This document shows, one piece after another, positions 21,601 through 32,500 of a stretch of DNA of 64,000 bases. Under the pieces are notes generated by a model. It had not been told where the DNA came from. It worked only from the letters and a program-made list of their open reading frames with translations, and made no database searches. The stretch's first letter is position 1. The number at the start of each line of letters is the position of its first letter. The stretch lies in NCBI GenBank assembly GCA_026874595.1, contig CM049308.1, positions 11,683,501-11,747,500 on the forward strand, given 5' to 3'. A program made the translations under genes and the position numbers. The DNA is from Sipunculus nudus. Lineage: Eukaryota; Annelida; Sipuncula; Golfingiida; Sipunculidae.

Positions 21601-24600
21601 ACTTACCAAATACTCTTCCAGGTGTACCAGAAACAACATGCTGCCCATAGTCAAGTTTTCTTATGTCTTCTCCCACATTGGTCCCACCAATACATGCATG
21701 ACACTGGACACTCATATAATCTCCAAGGGCTAATATTACCTGTAATGGTATAAACACACACTGGCTTTAAATCTTCTGTAAACAATGAAACCAGACACTA
21801 CTTAATCACAATGAAAATTGAGCAAACAATTCTTGAAAATCAACAACCTGAAAAAAGTTTTATATATACAACTTGCATGATACATTACAACTTAAACAAG
21901 ACACCATTTTATTATCTAAAAATTTAAGTATTAATATTGTATTTCTTGAAAGCTATATCCTCCCTAATAACCAGAAAATAACATATTGATCATATTAACA
22001 ATTAATGAAATTGAAAATAAGATAGCTCTATGACTGGAGCACATAAAAATATGCCAACACAAAATGACCTGGTGATTGGCATGTACATAATTTTCCTTCC
22101 TACATTTCTTTTGAATCCCTAATGACCTCTGAATAGCATCTGCATTATTACTTTAAGAATGATGCACACGTAAGTATTCTTTCAGGGTTTCCACACTTCA
22201 ACCTAAGAGAACTTCCAAGACTTATTGGACCTTAAATGTCTCATCAACAATTTCCTATTATGTATGAAATATTGTTCAAGCTTAATGACTTACTGATGAA
22301 AACAATACCATTTAGTTTACATTCTGGCATGATGGATATGCAAATAGCAACAACACATCCTTCAACTCATTCCAAAATTCGCTCTGTCCATCAAAGGATT
22401 TATACAATTACACAACATTTTACAGTATGTAAGACCTATTAAGCATAACAAAATGTGTTAATTTATTCTCCCCATATAGGAAAATTGACTCTGTCTTTAA
22501 AGGACCTGAGAGACAAATATATAATTTCAAGGAATTTCAAGGCCTCAAATTTTATATTTGTTTTAAAATCCATGACATTCCAGGTTTTCAAGGACCTACA
22601 GACTCCGACTTTGAAAAAATCTTGCAGTATGTATCTACGATGCAGGCATACCTTCTGGATCTGGACAGCCAACTCTCTTGTTGGTGACAAGACAAGGGCC
22701 TGCGTCTCTCGTACCTGCGTGTCGAGGCCCTGGAGGATCGAGATGGAGAAGGTGGCGGTCTTTCCTGTACCTGACTGAGCCCTGCAGGTATAAACAATCA
22801 CTTGTGTTTGAAATCCTATAGCTGGTTAAATGAGTCATGTGATAAAAATGTAGTTTTGCCCAAACTAAGATCATGCTTATAATCAGCTCATTATATGGCT
22901 GCAATAGCTGTGAAACTGGACAGTCTGGACTTGTGCCAAGGTTGCTAGCTTGTATTCAGTTATTATCTAGAAATTACAAACAACTTCAGACTTCCTACTT
23001 TTTTACCATATATGAACAAAATCAAAGACTCACAGAGGTCCTGTAAGGTTTATATGTGTAAAGTACCATGATGAATTTATCATGATATATCATCCTAAGT
23101 GGACAGAATATCTGCTTGGTCAGCATATCATAATTAAACCTTACAAACCAGCCCAATCTTATTCCAGCTGTCTTGCATATTTGTCTAGGTTAGCTCAGTC
23201 TTGGGTCTCACAAATGACAGTTTGAAATCCTGGACAATCACTGCAAACCTTCTTGACGCTTAAACTACATATGTTATGAACTCACTGTGCAATGACATCT
23301 CTGCCCTTTACGATGGGTTTGATAGCTCTCTGTTGAATGGCTGATGGCTTCTCAAATCCTTCAATTATAAACAAAACACATGTCAAATGCACATTTTTAG
23401 CTCAGCTGACTTTAAGTCATCTGAGCTATAGTCGTGGTCCTTTGTCGTCGTCCGTCCGTCCGTCTGGCCATTCGTTAACAGGGCACGTTTTAAAACCATT
23501 GGACCTACGAAATCAAAATTCTGCATACCAATAGATGTATCCAAAATCTCCTACCATACCGAAAATTGGGTCATTAGGACTTCGTTCCTTTGAGATATTA
23601 AGGAAAAACCCCTGTTTTCCATAAAAAAGCCATTGTCACACTTCAAAGCTGCCTAATATCAAAACCACTGATCTGTTTTTGATCATATTTAGTATTCATA
23701 TTTTTCCATACATTTTCTGTGGACATACCAAAAATTAGGTCAGTATTGGGTATTATTTTGAAGTTATGGGCCCAAATATAATGCATTTTCTTAAAAATCA
23801 GGAAATATATTTGCTTACTTAACATGAGAATTGCTGATGCTGGAGACTTTTTTTTCAGGAATATAACTTTATTTAATCAAGATTCAATTGTTTACCCAAA
23901 ATTAGATCTGAATTTTGCAAATTTTTCAAGTTATTAGCATAAATAAAAAATCAGTACCTTAAATTTTGTCCAACTTTGGCAATGGCACGTTTTTTCCCTG
24001 TAAGCACTGTTGATTTAATTTTCACAGCATATATACATAAGGATTTAATGTTTTAAAACCTGAAATTTCAAAGGAATTGTTTGAAAAGAGTAGCTTTTAT
24101 TCAAGTTTTCATACACCATGTCAATTGTTGTTTACATCTGGCCCACCTAGTAATACAGTCTTCACTTGCATTATGTAACCCACCCCAGGCAGCTTGCCCT
24201 GGCTTAGCTTGGCCACTACTAGCAGGCTTCCCCTCTGCCCTGCACTCCCTCCCCCCCCCCCCCCCCCCCAGCTGGTGCATAAACTAGATGAATGTTATAA
24301 TTTTCTGTATTTTATTTTATTTAGGCTATGCTACATTTTAGATTTTGTATTGTACCACCAGGGTTACAATGATTAAAGTGCACATTTAATTGTGTCCACA
24401 AAGTAATGTATTGCAATGAAAGTGTGGATGTTCATCAGAGTGCTCATTAAAGATTTTAATTTGTTTGACTTATAACTCATGGTTGTATCAATTGTTACAT
24501 GATACTGGCTAAATAATCAAAATTTATATTGCTGATCCTTTAATTTTAGTTCATGAAATTAAACATTCCCAACTCCAGTTTGCTCCTAGTATAATATATT

Positions 24601-24952
24601 GGGTGTTTTGATCCTTGGATTAATTTTAACACATGTATTAGTTTCATAGTTGAGAATACTTTCTTTTTTCCTGATACCATTTAAAAAATATAAATATTTA
24701 AATTTTTCCTGTTAGAGCTGTGGATTTAATTTTCACAGCATGTACATATTAGCATTTCATCTGTTAAAATCTGAAATTTGAAACTAATTGATCAAAAACT
24801 GTAGATTTTATTCAAGTTTCCAGGTACCAAGTCTTCATTGTTTACATCAGGTCAGTATAAATGCAGTGTACTGGGCAGTTACATAACACCTTCAGGTCTG
24901 ACCTACTGCCACTGTGAGTGTCTGGGTCAGGCAGTAATTACCAGAGAGCCTC

Positions 24953-24983
<31 letters not shown>

Positions 24984-25048
24984 GGCAGTTTAGCTCTCTC
25001 TTTCTCTCTCTCTCTCTTTCTCCTCTGCTTTTTCTCTTTCTCTCTCCA

Positions 25049-25094
<46 letters not shown>

Positions 25095-28000
25095 TTATTG
25101 CCTCTCTTCCTCCCTCCATCCCATTCTGTTGACAGGTACTATAAACTAGATACATTAGCTATAAATGTTGATGCAATTTAGAAATGTGAATCAACTGAAA
25201 TATTCACAATCACATGTATGTTAAACTGTAGATTTATAGTAACATTCGTAAACCTGGATAAAAATTATGTAATGAAAAAAAGGAATAAATGCAAATATTG
25301 TTAATTTTTTATTGGCTCATTAGAATGGGGAAAAAAAATGATTTGCTTTGTTTCTCCATCTTTCTGCCTGTTTTAAATATTTAATGTTCATGAATAAACT
25401 TTTTTTATAAGCACTATTGAATTAAATTTCATATCCTGTATGTATATGCAAGGGTGTTGTAACTCTCCCCATCCCCTACTTCATCCCACTGAGGCTTTGC
25501 TCCTTGGCACTGTGAACAATAGTTCTATGGCTATAGCATAAAATTTAATAATTAAAGAAAATATCTACAGAGAGACAGAGGCGTTGTAAGTCTGATCATA
25601 ACACAACACCCCCCCCCCCCCTCCCCCCCATCAAGTCATTGCACCTGTGGAGTGGGGACGTTATGGCAACTGTATAAATATCATAAAATTGATAAAAAGG
25701 GTTTACCAAATAAATTGGATCTCATCAGACAAATGTGTAAAACACATGTAAAAAATGTGTTGAACTGTCAACAGCTTATCAAAAATGTAACCAATAGAAA
25801 GGCATGGTCGGATCTCAAATATTATTTGCAACATTTTCTTCAATCATATAAACCAACCATGGCCCAAATTACCTCTTCCTCTCAAACTTTACCTACATTT
25901 CATCATATTTTTAATATTTTAAACTTCTAGGTGGTTCAGTACTGTTGACCATTTGTCCATAGGTACCTATGTACATGCCAGAAATTATGTCAATATTGTG
26001 TTATATGCAGACGTGAGGGTCATCAAAATAATGTACCAATCTTGCAGTTTTCCATACACTATAGATCCTTCAACAAATAGCCTTATCATCATTATACCAC
26101 TGCTTAGTATAAGTACTGTCATTGCATTCATATTTGCTCAAATAAATTGTTTTTTTCGACCCCTCCCAAATAAATAAAAAATAAACCACTATATTTTACT
26201 CCATATTAATCCATCAGTCAGATTATTTCATATATCATTTACTCACATATTACATTATATTCCTTTATAAAAGCCCAACATGACCATGATATTCATAAGC
26301 TTTTTCTACTCAATATAGTATAACAATGGTGATACATTTATAGTCCAATCATGATCAGCTGAGCGTCGTGACCCATGGGTCCCTTGTTAAAGAAAAGTTT
26401 TGGCTAGTATCATTAATTTTGACAATTTTACTTTAAATTGTATGTAAAATTACTCAAAAACAATTAGAAAACACAAATATTTATTCAGATGAAACCTACG
26501 AGACAAAATTTCACTCCATATCGCTCATACAGTCAGGGTAGGTTTTCTGCCAAGGGCAGAAATAGGGTAGAAATATCTTTCTGCTGGGCAGAAATAGTTT
26601 CTACCTGGCAGAATTGGCAGACAGACAAGATTAAAAATGCTAAATATGGCAAGGGGTTAATTATTTAAGATTTATCACCTGAATATCAATAATATAGTGA
26701 GATTAATTTTCATATTCCAAAATATAGACCCAATTTTTAACATGTATCACTCAGGCTAATATTCAGGGGAACAAAGACCAAAACTTTCAGTTTGTACCAA
26801 TAATTATGACAAAATCTTATGACTGGAACCGTTGTAAAATATGATAGGTAAAAGTGCACTATAGGAGACCTCAGGTCACCGCACTGCAAGTTATTCCACA
26901 CGGGAAAGGCACAGCCGCTACCACAGTCCCGGGGCGGCATAACTGTACCCCTGTAACCTCTGTTTACCATATTTAAAATTTGGTAAAAGTAGTAACATAT
27001 TAACAAGCAATTACTTGAGACATGTGACCATATGGTATAAATATACGGAGTGCTTATTGACACACGGTCCGAAATTCTCGGTTGCCTCGATTTGGAAGTC
27101 TCGGTTACCGTGTTTTGAGGTCTCGGGTACTGAGAATTGGGAGTGTCGGTTACCGTGTGTCACCAGTGGTCAGTCATGCGTACCGCAATAAAGCTGGCGC
27201 ACCGTTGCCCCATTTAATCACTTTGATCACTGGTGTCCTAGATCAATGGGCCAGGTAACTTCAAAGGCTAGCCTACAAGGGAAACTGGGCGTCATGAAAT
27301 GTGGTTTTTTTTATCATTGCGAAGACGTTTCTTTTGCCTTATTGTAACAGGGGTTTTCCAGGGTAATTGTGTAATTAAATTTTTTTTTCAATGCGACAAT
27401 GGCCTATTTTCCATCTTTAACGCAAATTATAAACAAAAGTAATGTTCTGTAATATAAAGGAGATGTATAATTTTACAAAAAATAAGCATTTTATTTAAGG
27501 TGGTGTTGTTTGAGAGTCATTGTGTATCCTAAGTCGAATTTATCGGCTCAAACTTTGATCTACCACCATAACGTTATGCATGACGTTAATGTTGATAAAG
27601 TCGCTAACAAAACGTTGCATTGCATTGTACAAGCTATATTTGACTAATTTGAGCACATTTAGTCATAAAATATCAAATATGGTAGTTATTCTTATATAGA
27701 TATCCATTTTCATTTATTATAGAATAATAAAAATTTGAAAATAATGCGTCAAAGATAATAAATGAAACAAGCCTTTAAAAATTCTCTAGTTGCATATTTA
27801 CCTCATCCAGGGCCCCTGCATGGCAGGGCATGCATTATATATTAGGAAACACTGTTTACAGGTCGAGAAGGATGATACTGAAGAAGACTGTATTGGAATA
27901 TTTAATTTTATATGGAACTTGCTTGAATATTTATGTACGGTATATTTTGTATATAATAAAAATATGTATGCATGTTTGTGTCCGTATCTTAACATGTTTA

Positions 28001-31000
28001 TATTGTGTATATTTATATAGCATGATCAATTGTTTGGATTTTCTTTTTTTATTACAGAAATGTAGTACATGCATAACGTAACAGTACATACATACAAACA
28101 TACATATAGAAATTAATATTTCAATAACAATTTACATTGAATCGTGAAGATTATTCATGTAGAGGACAGCAGGTCGGTAAGGTTTTCCCATTTTGAATAA
28201 TGTTGAGTTAATTTACCTCCTCAAATTAAGTTTCTTAGCGATTACATCATATGTTGAATAAATCTGCTTAACATAGCTTATACATCCATGATAGTTCGGT
28301 AACATTTTGAGACATCTGCAATTACAAACATACTTTTTAGCAACCAGTGTTAGCATATTTAGCCATCTATGTTCGCTTTAACCTAACAAAACTTCAGATA
28401 CTGAAAACTTAACAGAGGAGTTTAATGATGAATTATTCAAAACCTCTTGTATATTTTTAACCACAAGTTAGCGACAAGAGGACAATTCCAAAAAATATGT
28501 GATAAAGTTTCTCTTACTAATTTACAAAAGGTACAAGTAGGAGAATCTATTAGCCTACATTCAGCTTCATAGACTGGGGCAAATGCTGGACAAGAATTGA
28601 GTGTGTCCAGCATTATTTGCTGATATGCTTCATGATCAAGAGGCTCACAGGAAGTAATAGAAAGTAATATGTATTACTCTATTACTTTGCCTTCTGTTTC
28701 TATTACTATTACTATTACAGCTAAAATTTTTGAGTCTATTACTATTACTATTACATGGAAAAAGCTGTAATAGTCTATTACTATTACTATTACTTATTAC
28801 TATTACCCCATGTCTGCTATGAAGAAATGGGTTTAACGTCACCCGACGTTGTAGTTCATAAAACTGAGAATTCCTAAGTGGTACAAAATTTGTTGTGTCA
28901 TAAATCTTGGAGAATCCCATATAAACAATCTCCTCTGATATATCAATTAAATCTTGTTTCCATTTCTAAACTACTAAGTCTGGAGTGACTAAATGTTTCT
29001 CTTGTTTTCTCTCATCATTAGAGTGTACGGGTTGTGCTTTTCTTATAACGGTGTAAAAGTAAATTTTTACACTTGTTCCAACAGCGGACCAAGTATTCTA
29101 CTAAAGTCTTACCGTTATAATTTATGAATTAAACCAATTGAATTGTATTATCAAGTATAGGAAACTGCGTAATTGTGTAAGATGTTTTATCATACAGAAT
29201 TGTTAGGGGTTCGTAATATAGGCAGAACATTCAAAACCATTAACTGTGCCTCTCATCTTCGACGTCACCGTTTTTACATTTGACACAGCCCCTTGCTTCA
29301 TTGTTTAGGTTCTTGTATTTATATGGTGGTATCAGCCTATATATGGTGTCTAAAATCTGTCAGTTTCACTTCTCAGCGCAAGTATCCCACACCAAAGCCG
29401 AGCAAGTGTACTGAACTTAATTTGCTGTCGTCGATCAGGCCATATACTTTTTACGTATATACTTAATTATGTGCCGTGCACTGAGTGCTGATAAAACTGA
29501 TAAAAAATCTTAATTTCAGAACTGATCGGTATTGTTCAAGCCATTTATGTTGATTATCAGAACGTAACTTCTTGTTCAGATTACGTTGGCAATGCGTCGT
29601 ATTTCATTATATGTGTGTATTAATATACATCAATGGATTCGAGTATATCTTACTTCTTTGCATCTGAGCACTCAGTTATCGGCGACTTGCAAGGTTATAA
29701 TCCAATATAAATACTTTCTTGGTTAGACTTGTGTAATCCATAGTGATTCCAAAACCGTAACATCTCAATCAAATGATATCTACATGTTAAACAACCAATG
29801 TCTCTTTTAGAGCAGCAATTACACATGCAGAACCTGTGAACACTAAAAAAGGTAACGGAGCGGTCCGTTTTGAATTTTATCACATGACGGGGTTTATGCA
29901 TATCCCCATAACTCAGACGCATAATCTATAAGACTGTTACTACCATCATAGTATTTAAGTTTGTAAAGGAGTCATATAAGTATAGTATCCTTAAAATTCT
30001 TAAACTTGCTCAATACTAGACCAAGAGATTACAATCCAACAGGCACTAGGAAATCAGAACTTTTAGGCCATAAAAAAATGGATTTTATACCGACATTAGG
30101 CTTTTTATTTTTTCTGTTAAGCCGTTAATACATATATATTAAACAGCGTCACGGATTATATTGCCCTGTACCTCACATAGTACCCCAAACCAATTTGTGA
30201 AAATATTATTACTTAATCATACATAAGCTGAATAACTACTATATAAACTTTTTTATGGTGTTATAGATTTTGTGATCAAATTTTAGTCCAAACAGCTGCG
30301 AGTGAAGAGTAGTTTCCTATATTTACCCATCAACAGCTTTTTTCCTGCATGCATGCACATGCCCACTTACTAGGGCGACGTGTTTCTATTCCTTGAGGCA
30401 AACGATTACTTAATAATGAAGAAACTAAAAAATATGATCAGGACAGGAGCGACCTTTTCGAAACCCATTCTGATCTTTGGATATAGGGTTAAGTTTGTTA
30501 AAGTAAGACGCGTTATTCTATAATCGATCAGGCCACGATGATGAGTTGTTGATAAAGATATGACCATTCCATGGCTCGTAGTAACTTAGCCAATTTCATT
30601 TTCGGTTTGTTTCTCTGATTTTTAACATGTACACTTTACATCGTGAAAATCTGGAAAAGTATACATCTCATAAAGAAGAATGTGACAAAATTCTCAATAA
30701 TCACGTCTCTATTAAAATTAGAGTAATAAAGTATCCACTTCTCCAGGTTAATAGCAATTATTTCATTATTCAGTACTTATCTATGTGCTTATCAAGTTTG
30801 TATATTTAGTAATAAAAAACTATGATTAACTTACTATATTTTGTATTAATTTCAATAAAGCTTATTTGTTCCTATTATCCTTGTTTATTATTTTCTGATT
30901 AGAAAAATGATATTGAATAAAACGAGATATATGTATGTAAATTATATTTTATTTTTAAATGACACCCGTGTGTCAATAAGGGCGGCCATAAATATAAGCA

Positions 31001-31450
31001 AGTCAGACACTTTTTGGCTTGCACCTGCACAGCTCACCATTTATCGCCCATCTTAAAAGCAAGAAATCCGCCGGTAATAAGCACAACTGTCGATAAAATC
31101 AGTTCATGATTAAGTTTTCTGCACAGATGATAATAATGTTGTTTTAAAGATATTAAATTAACTCAAGCTACCGATGCAAAACACAGGAGAACCATTCATG
31201 TGTATACAACACATACAACTGACGACTGGCTGACGTTTTCGCAACAAGCACAGATGACCAATGCATCACTACAAGTGCGTTAAAAAACTGTATGTATCTA
31301 TTTTTACGGAAATGTTTGATTACCGTATGCATATATTCCTCGAAGCAGATCTTCTCTGATGCCCATCTGATCGAATGTGGGGGTAACGTCCACATCTTCA
31401 GACGTTTCAAATTCTACGTTTCGCAAATCTTCAGCCACACGCCGAGCCAT
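15618..31450 (-). CDS. EIF4A3: Eukaryotic initiation factor 4A-III, complete gene
   Basis: This is the DEAD-box ATPase that clamps RNA in the exon junction complex, in nuclear splicing and mRNA surveillance. Eleven coding exons read right to left: 31324-31450, 23286-23358, 22652-22781, 21607-21739, 21110-21190, 20213-20354, 19340-19478, 18278-18393, 17248-17355, 16603-16730 and 15618-15634. They total 1194 bp, giving 397 residues against 411 in human. All helicase motifs are present in order: GFEKPSAIQ (Q), AQSGTGKT (I), PTRELA (Ia), TPGR (Ib), DEAD (II), SAT (III), VIFCNT (IV), ARGLD (V) and HRIGRSGR (VI). It ends NVADLI like the human protein. The segments [16 protein letters not shown] and [20 protein letters not shown] favour 4A-III over 4A-I or 4A-II. 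Six introns contain C/D snoRNAs. The first intron is 8 kb of mostly transposon sequence. Confidence 0.97.
16368..16429 (-). ncRNA. C/D-box snoRNA, 18S guide family, copy 1
   Basis: In EIF4A3 intron 10. Minus strand: terminal stem AGGCT/AGCCT, C box GTGATGA, an internal TTGATGA (C'-like), D box CTGA. The guide just before D is complementary to ATAGCGTATA of 18S rRNA (10 nt, the residue next to D mismatched). Confidence 0.8.
16603..16730 (-). CDS. EIF4A3: EIF4A3 exon 10
   Basis: Encodes [20 protein letters not shown], then [19 protein letters not shown]. Acceptor ttcacag, donor gtaagt. Confidence 0.95.
16801..16883 (-). ncRNA. C/D-box snoRNA, 18S guide family, copy 2
   Basis: In EIF4A3 intron 9. 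The strongest structure of the set: stem GTGAGAAAT/ATTTCTCAC, C box ATGATGA, D box CTGA. The guide pairs with ATAGCGTAT of 18S rRNA. Confidence 0.85.
17248..17355 (-). CDS. EIF4A3: EIF4A3 exon 9
   Basis: Encodes [20 protein letters not shown] and [14 protein letters not shown]. Acceptor atatag, donor gtctgt. Confidence 0.94.
17659..17822. mobile_element. Short MITE, 'gaccacc' family
   Basis: Imperfect inverted ends ACAGTAAAATCTTGCC and GGCAAGATTCTCTGT, ~164 bp, in EIF4A3 intron 8. Confidence 0.6.
18067..18133 (-). ncRNA. C/D-box snoRNA, 18S guide family, copy 3
   Basis: In EIF4A3 intron 8. C box ATGATGA, D box CTGA, short stem GAAG/CTTC. The guide is complementary to ATAGCGTATA. The stem is weaker than in the other copies. 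Confidence 0.72.
18278..18393 (-). CDS. EIF4A3: EIF4A3 exon 8
   Basis: Encodes [20 protein letters not shown] and [19 protein letters not shown]. Acceptor ttcccag, donor gtatgt. Confidence 0.95.
18487..18649. mobile_element. Short MITE, 'gaccacc' family
   Basis: Ends TATAGTGAAACC and GGTTCCACTGTA, ~163 bp, with inner stretches about accacctgtg and caggtggtctt also in inverted orientation. In EIF4A3 intron 7. Confidence 0.6.
19340..19478 (-). CDS. EIF4A3: EIF4A3 exon 7
   Basis: Encodes [20 protein letters not shown], then [14 protein letters not shown]. Acceptor atttacag, donor gtaaat. Confidence 0.95.
19643..19719 (-). ncRNA. C/D-box snoRNA, 18S guide family, copy 4
   Basis: In EIF4A3 intron 6. 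Stem ATGAG/CTCAT extended by AT pairs, C box ATGATGA, D box CTGA. It has the longest guide match: AATAGCGTATAT of 18S rRNA, 12 nt, starting directly at the D box. Confidence 0.86.
20213..20354 (-). CDS. EIF4A3: EIF4A3 exon 6
   Basis: Encodes [20 protein letters not shown], the SAT motif and [18 protein letters not shown]. Acceptor ccctctag, donor gtcagt. Confidence 0.95.
20476..20556 (-). ncRNA. C/D-box snoRNA, 18S guide family, copy 5
   Basis: In EIF4A3 intron 5. Stem TTGAG/CTCAA, C box ATGATGA (in a short ATG repeat), D box CTGA. The guide matches AATAGCGTATA, 11 nt. Confidence 0.84.
21110..21190 (-). CDS. EIF4A3: EIF4A3 exon 5
   Basis: 81 bp encoding [20 protein letters not shown] and ADEMLNK, including the DEAD box. 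Acceptor ttaacag, donor gtgggc. Confidence 0.94.
21303..21372 (-). ncRNA. C/D-box snoRNA, different guide
   Basis: In EIF4A3 intron 4. A 70-nt unit with a perfect stem GATGGC/GCCATC, C box GTGATGA and D box CTGA. The D guide (ACATGCATAAGA) is not one I can place. A possible internal guide TCAGTGTAGC is complementary to the conserved 18S segment GCTACACTGA, but the D' box there would be degenerate. Confidence 0.78.
21607..21739 (-). CDS. EIF4A3: EIF4A3 exon 4
   Basis: Encodes [20 protein letters not shown], then [16 protein letters not shown] (GG and TPGR motifs). Acceptor attacag, donor gtaagt. Confidence 0.94.
21740..22651 (-). other. EIF4A3 intron 3
   Basis: No snoRNA with a closing stem was found here, unlike the next introns toward the 3' end. 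Sequence near 22181-22620 (tttcagggtttccaca, caggttttcaaggacc) looks like transposon debris, not assignable. Confidence 0.45.
22652..22781 (-). CDS. EIF4A3: EIF4A3 exon 3
   Basis: Encodes Walker [15 protein letters not shown] and motif Ia [12 protein letters not shown]. Acceptor ctgcag, donor gtatgc. Confidence 0.95.
23286..23358 (-). CDS. EIF4A3: EIF4A3 exon 2
   Basis: Encodes the Q motif, [19 protein letters not shown] and RDVIAQ. Donor gtgagt, with phases matching exons 1 and 3. Confidence 0.94.
24248..24270. repeat. Poly-C tract
   Basis: About 19 C after ctccct, inside the AGCTCAGCTGA-family element. Confidence 0.9.
24953..25091. repeat. CT-rich microsatellite
   Basis: About 140 bp of (CT)n interrupted by short unique words. 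The serine/leucine- and arginine/glutamate-rich frames across it are artefacts. Confidence 0.95.
26387..28149 (-). other. EIF4A3 intron 1, between elements
   Basis: Mixed AT-rich sequence. Near 26525-26635 there are several inverted and direct copies of ttctgcc-like words (MITE debris). At 27053-27067 lies one arm of a 15-bp inverted repeat whose partner is at 30966-30980. No gene is recognised. Confidence 0.5.
28150..30560 (-). pseudogene. Decayed LINE (reverse transcriptase) in EIF4A3 intron 1
   Basis: Reading the minus strand, the right part (about 30450-30520) encodes [17 protein letters not shown], the conserved GFRxGRS block of LINE reverse transcriptases. Near 28450-28575 it encodes [20 protein letters not shown], then PLVANLW, the C-terminal CxxC-H-C zinc segment of CR1/L2/Jockey-type LINEs. 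Between these lie short frames such as LINE-like RRVTLNP with many stops and frameshifts. It is on the same strand as the host gene. The catalytic FADD/YADD block was not found and the element is dead. Confidence 0.7.
28676..28807. repeat. (TATTAC)n microsatellite
   Basis: Repeats of tctattactattactattac inside the LINE relic. Confidence 0.85.
31324..31450 (-). CDS. EIF4A3: EIF4A3 exon 1
   Basis: The ATG is at 31448-31450. It encodes [20 protein letters not shown] and then [19 protein letters not shown], with donor gtaatc. The N-terminus is about 14 residues shorter than human before the conserved VEFETSE. No other in-frame start gives a better fit. Confidence 0.93.
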
Positions 31451-31490
31451 TTTTGAAGCGGAAGTGGCCGAAATGCGGAACGCTGGGGCT
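31451..31490 (-). promoter_or_regulatory. EIF4A3 5' end with ETS-like site
   Basis: ACTTCCGC (minus strand) lies at 31459-31466, just before the start codon. Such ETS sites near transcription starts are common in housekeeping genes. I see no TATA box. The exact start of transcription is not determined. Confidence 0.35.
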
Positions 31491-31710
31491 CATAGACTGG
31501 CATATGCTCAAAAATATTTGTCATGTTGAAGCTACCTGAGGTGACTGTGCTGGTGCATGCTCGACGCAATAAAATTTCGTGGTTGTTTTTTTTTTTCATC
31601 AAGTCAATGAATCTGAAGTGACCATTTCCGTTAATCTACCCCCACATTCACAACTCTACGGTGGCAATTTATTTTTAGATAATACATTGATCACTCATTA
31701 TATTAAAATG

Positions 31711-31714
<4 letters not shown>

Positions 31715-31785
<71 letters not shown>

Positions 31786-31787
31786 AT
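31715..31787. repeat. (TA)n(TG)n microsatellite
   Basis: Pure TA run followed by TG run, upstream of EIF4A3. Confidence 0.95.
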
Positions 31788-31845
31788 ACTATAACAAAAA
31801 GTCATGCATTACTTTATACACATCTAAAATACCTATTTTTAATCA

Positions 31846-32131
31846 GCAAAAAAGAAAGGTTCCCAGGCCCCGCGCGTATCAGTTTTGAACCCTTGCATCA
31901 AATATTTTCATTTGTAAATAATCAACTTTGAGCTCCAGCTGCTCGAACATTTCCTTCAAGAAAATAAAAAAATAAAAAATCGATAAGATTTCGTTTTGTA
32001 ATATGGTGCTTTTACCTATTAAGTAAAACAATTATTTTATTATCGTGTTGTCCCTGACAATTAATAAGAAATGTTTATCGAACAATATTTTACACTCCTC
32101 AATGTTTTTTTTTAAAGGTAGGGCCTACCTG
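31846..32131. mobile_element. MITE, GGCC family, copy 2 (degenerate)
   Basis: It carries the family's inner block (gagctccagctgctcgaacattt then cttcaagaaaat, inverted relative to copies 3 and 4). Its ends are decayed: aaaggttcccaggc at the left, gggcctacctg at the right. Confidence 0.6.
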
Positions 32132-32500
32132 AAAACACCATTAACTATAATATTCTTACATATCTATGTTGACATAGATTTAATGATGTTGTCCGTATAA
32201 CACAACGTTAAGCATTCCTTGGGCTTCATTTAAGTTTGCAGCTCTCTACCTATTAAACCGATACCTTAAAATCATGTTAATGTACAACATATGAGTTATA
32301 TATTAGGAAGATATTATATCACGCCTGGAAGATAGAAATAATATTAATACACAGCAGGGTGTTTTGTCGGCAAAAAAATTGAGGATTAGAATGGTAATTA
32401 GGCGTTCTACACAATAAGTAGGCATCCTTCAGTCTCGGAAGACTGTATGGTTTTGCGCCCTGGTAAGATGTAACTCTGGAACAACGTCTTGTATGGTCAG

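Larger units (their letters stand above)
23398..26386. mobile_element. Large non-autonomous element, AGCTCAGCTGA family, copy A
   Basis: It begins TTTTAGCTCAGCTGAC and ends near CAGCTGAGCGTCGTGACCCA then gggtcccttgtt, in EIF4A3 intron 1. The inside is made of diverged ~700-bp units; the marker attttaattttcacagca recurs near 24015 and 24725, with a decayed third near 25415. Each unit also has a block about tgggcccaaatataatgc. A CT tract and C tracts have grown inside. There is no transposase frame. A close relative is at 61149-63695. Confidence 0.65.

Noticed and set aside
22182-22250. Possible C/D snoRNA in EIF4A3 intron 3 (minus-strand TGATGA and CTGA at a plausible distance)
   Set aside because: No closing stem and no guide related to the others.
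24892-25181. Frames of alternating Ser/Leu or Arg/Glu
   Set aside because: Translation of a CT microsatellite.
26870-26966. Kringle-like segment on the minus strand (NRGYRGTV then CGSGC and W)
   Set aside because: The spacing from the cysteine to the tryptophan does not fit the kringle pattern, there are no flanking cysteines in place, and no splice sites frame it.
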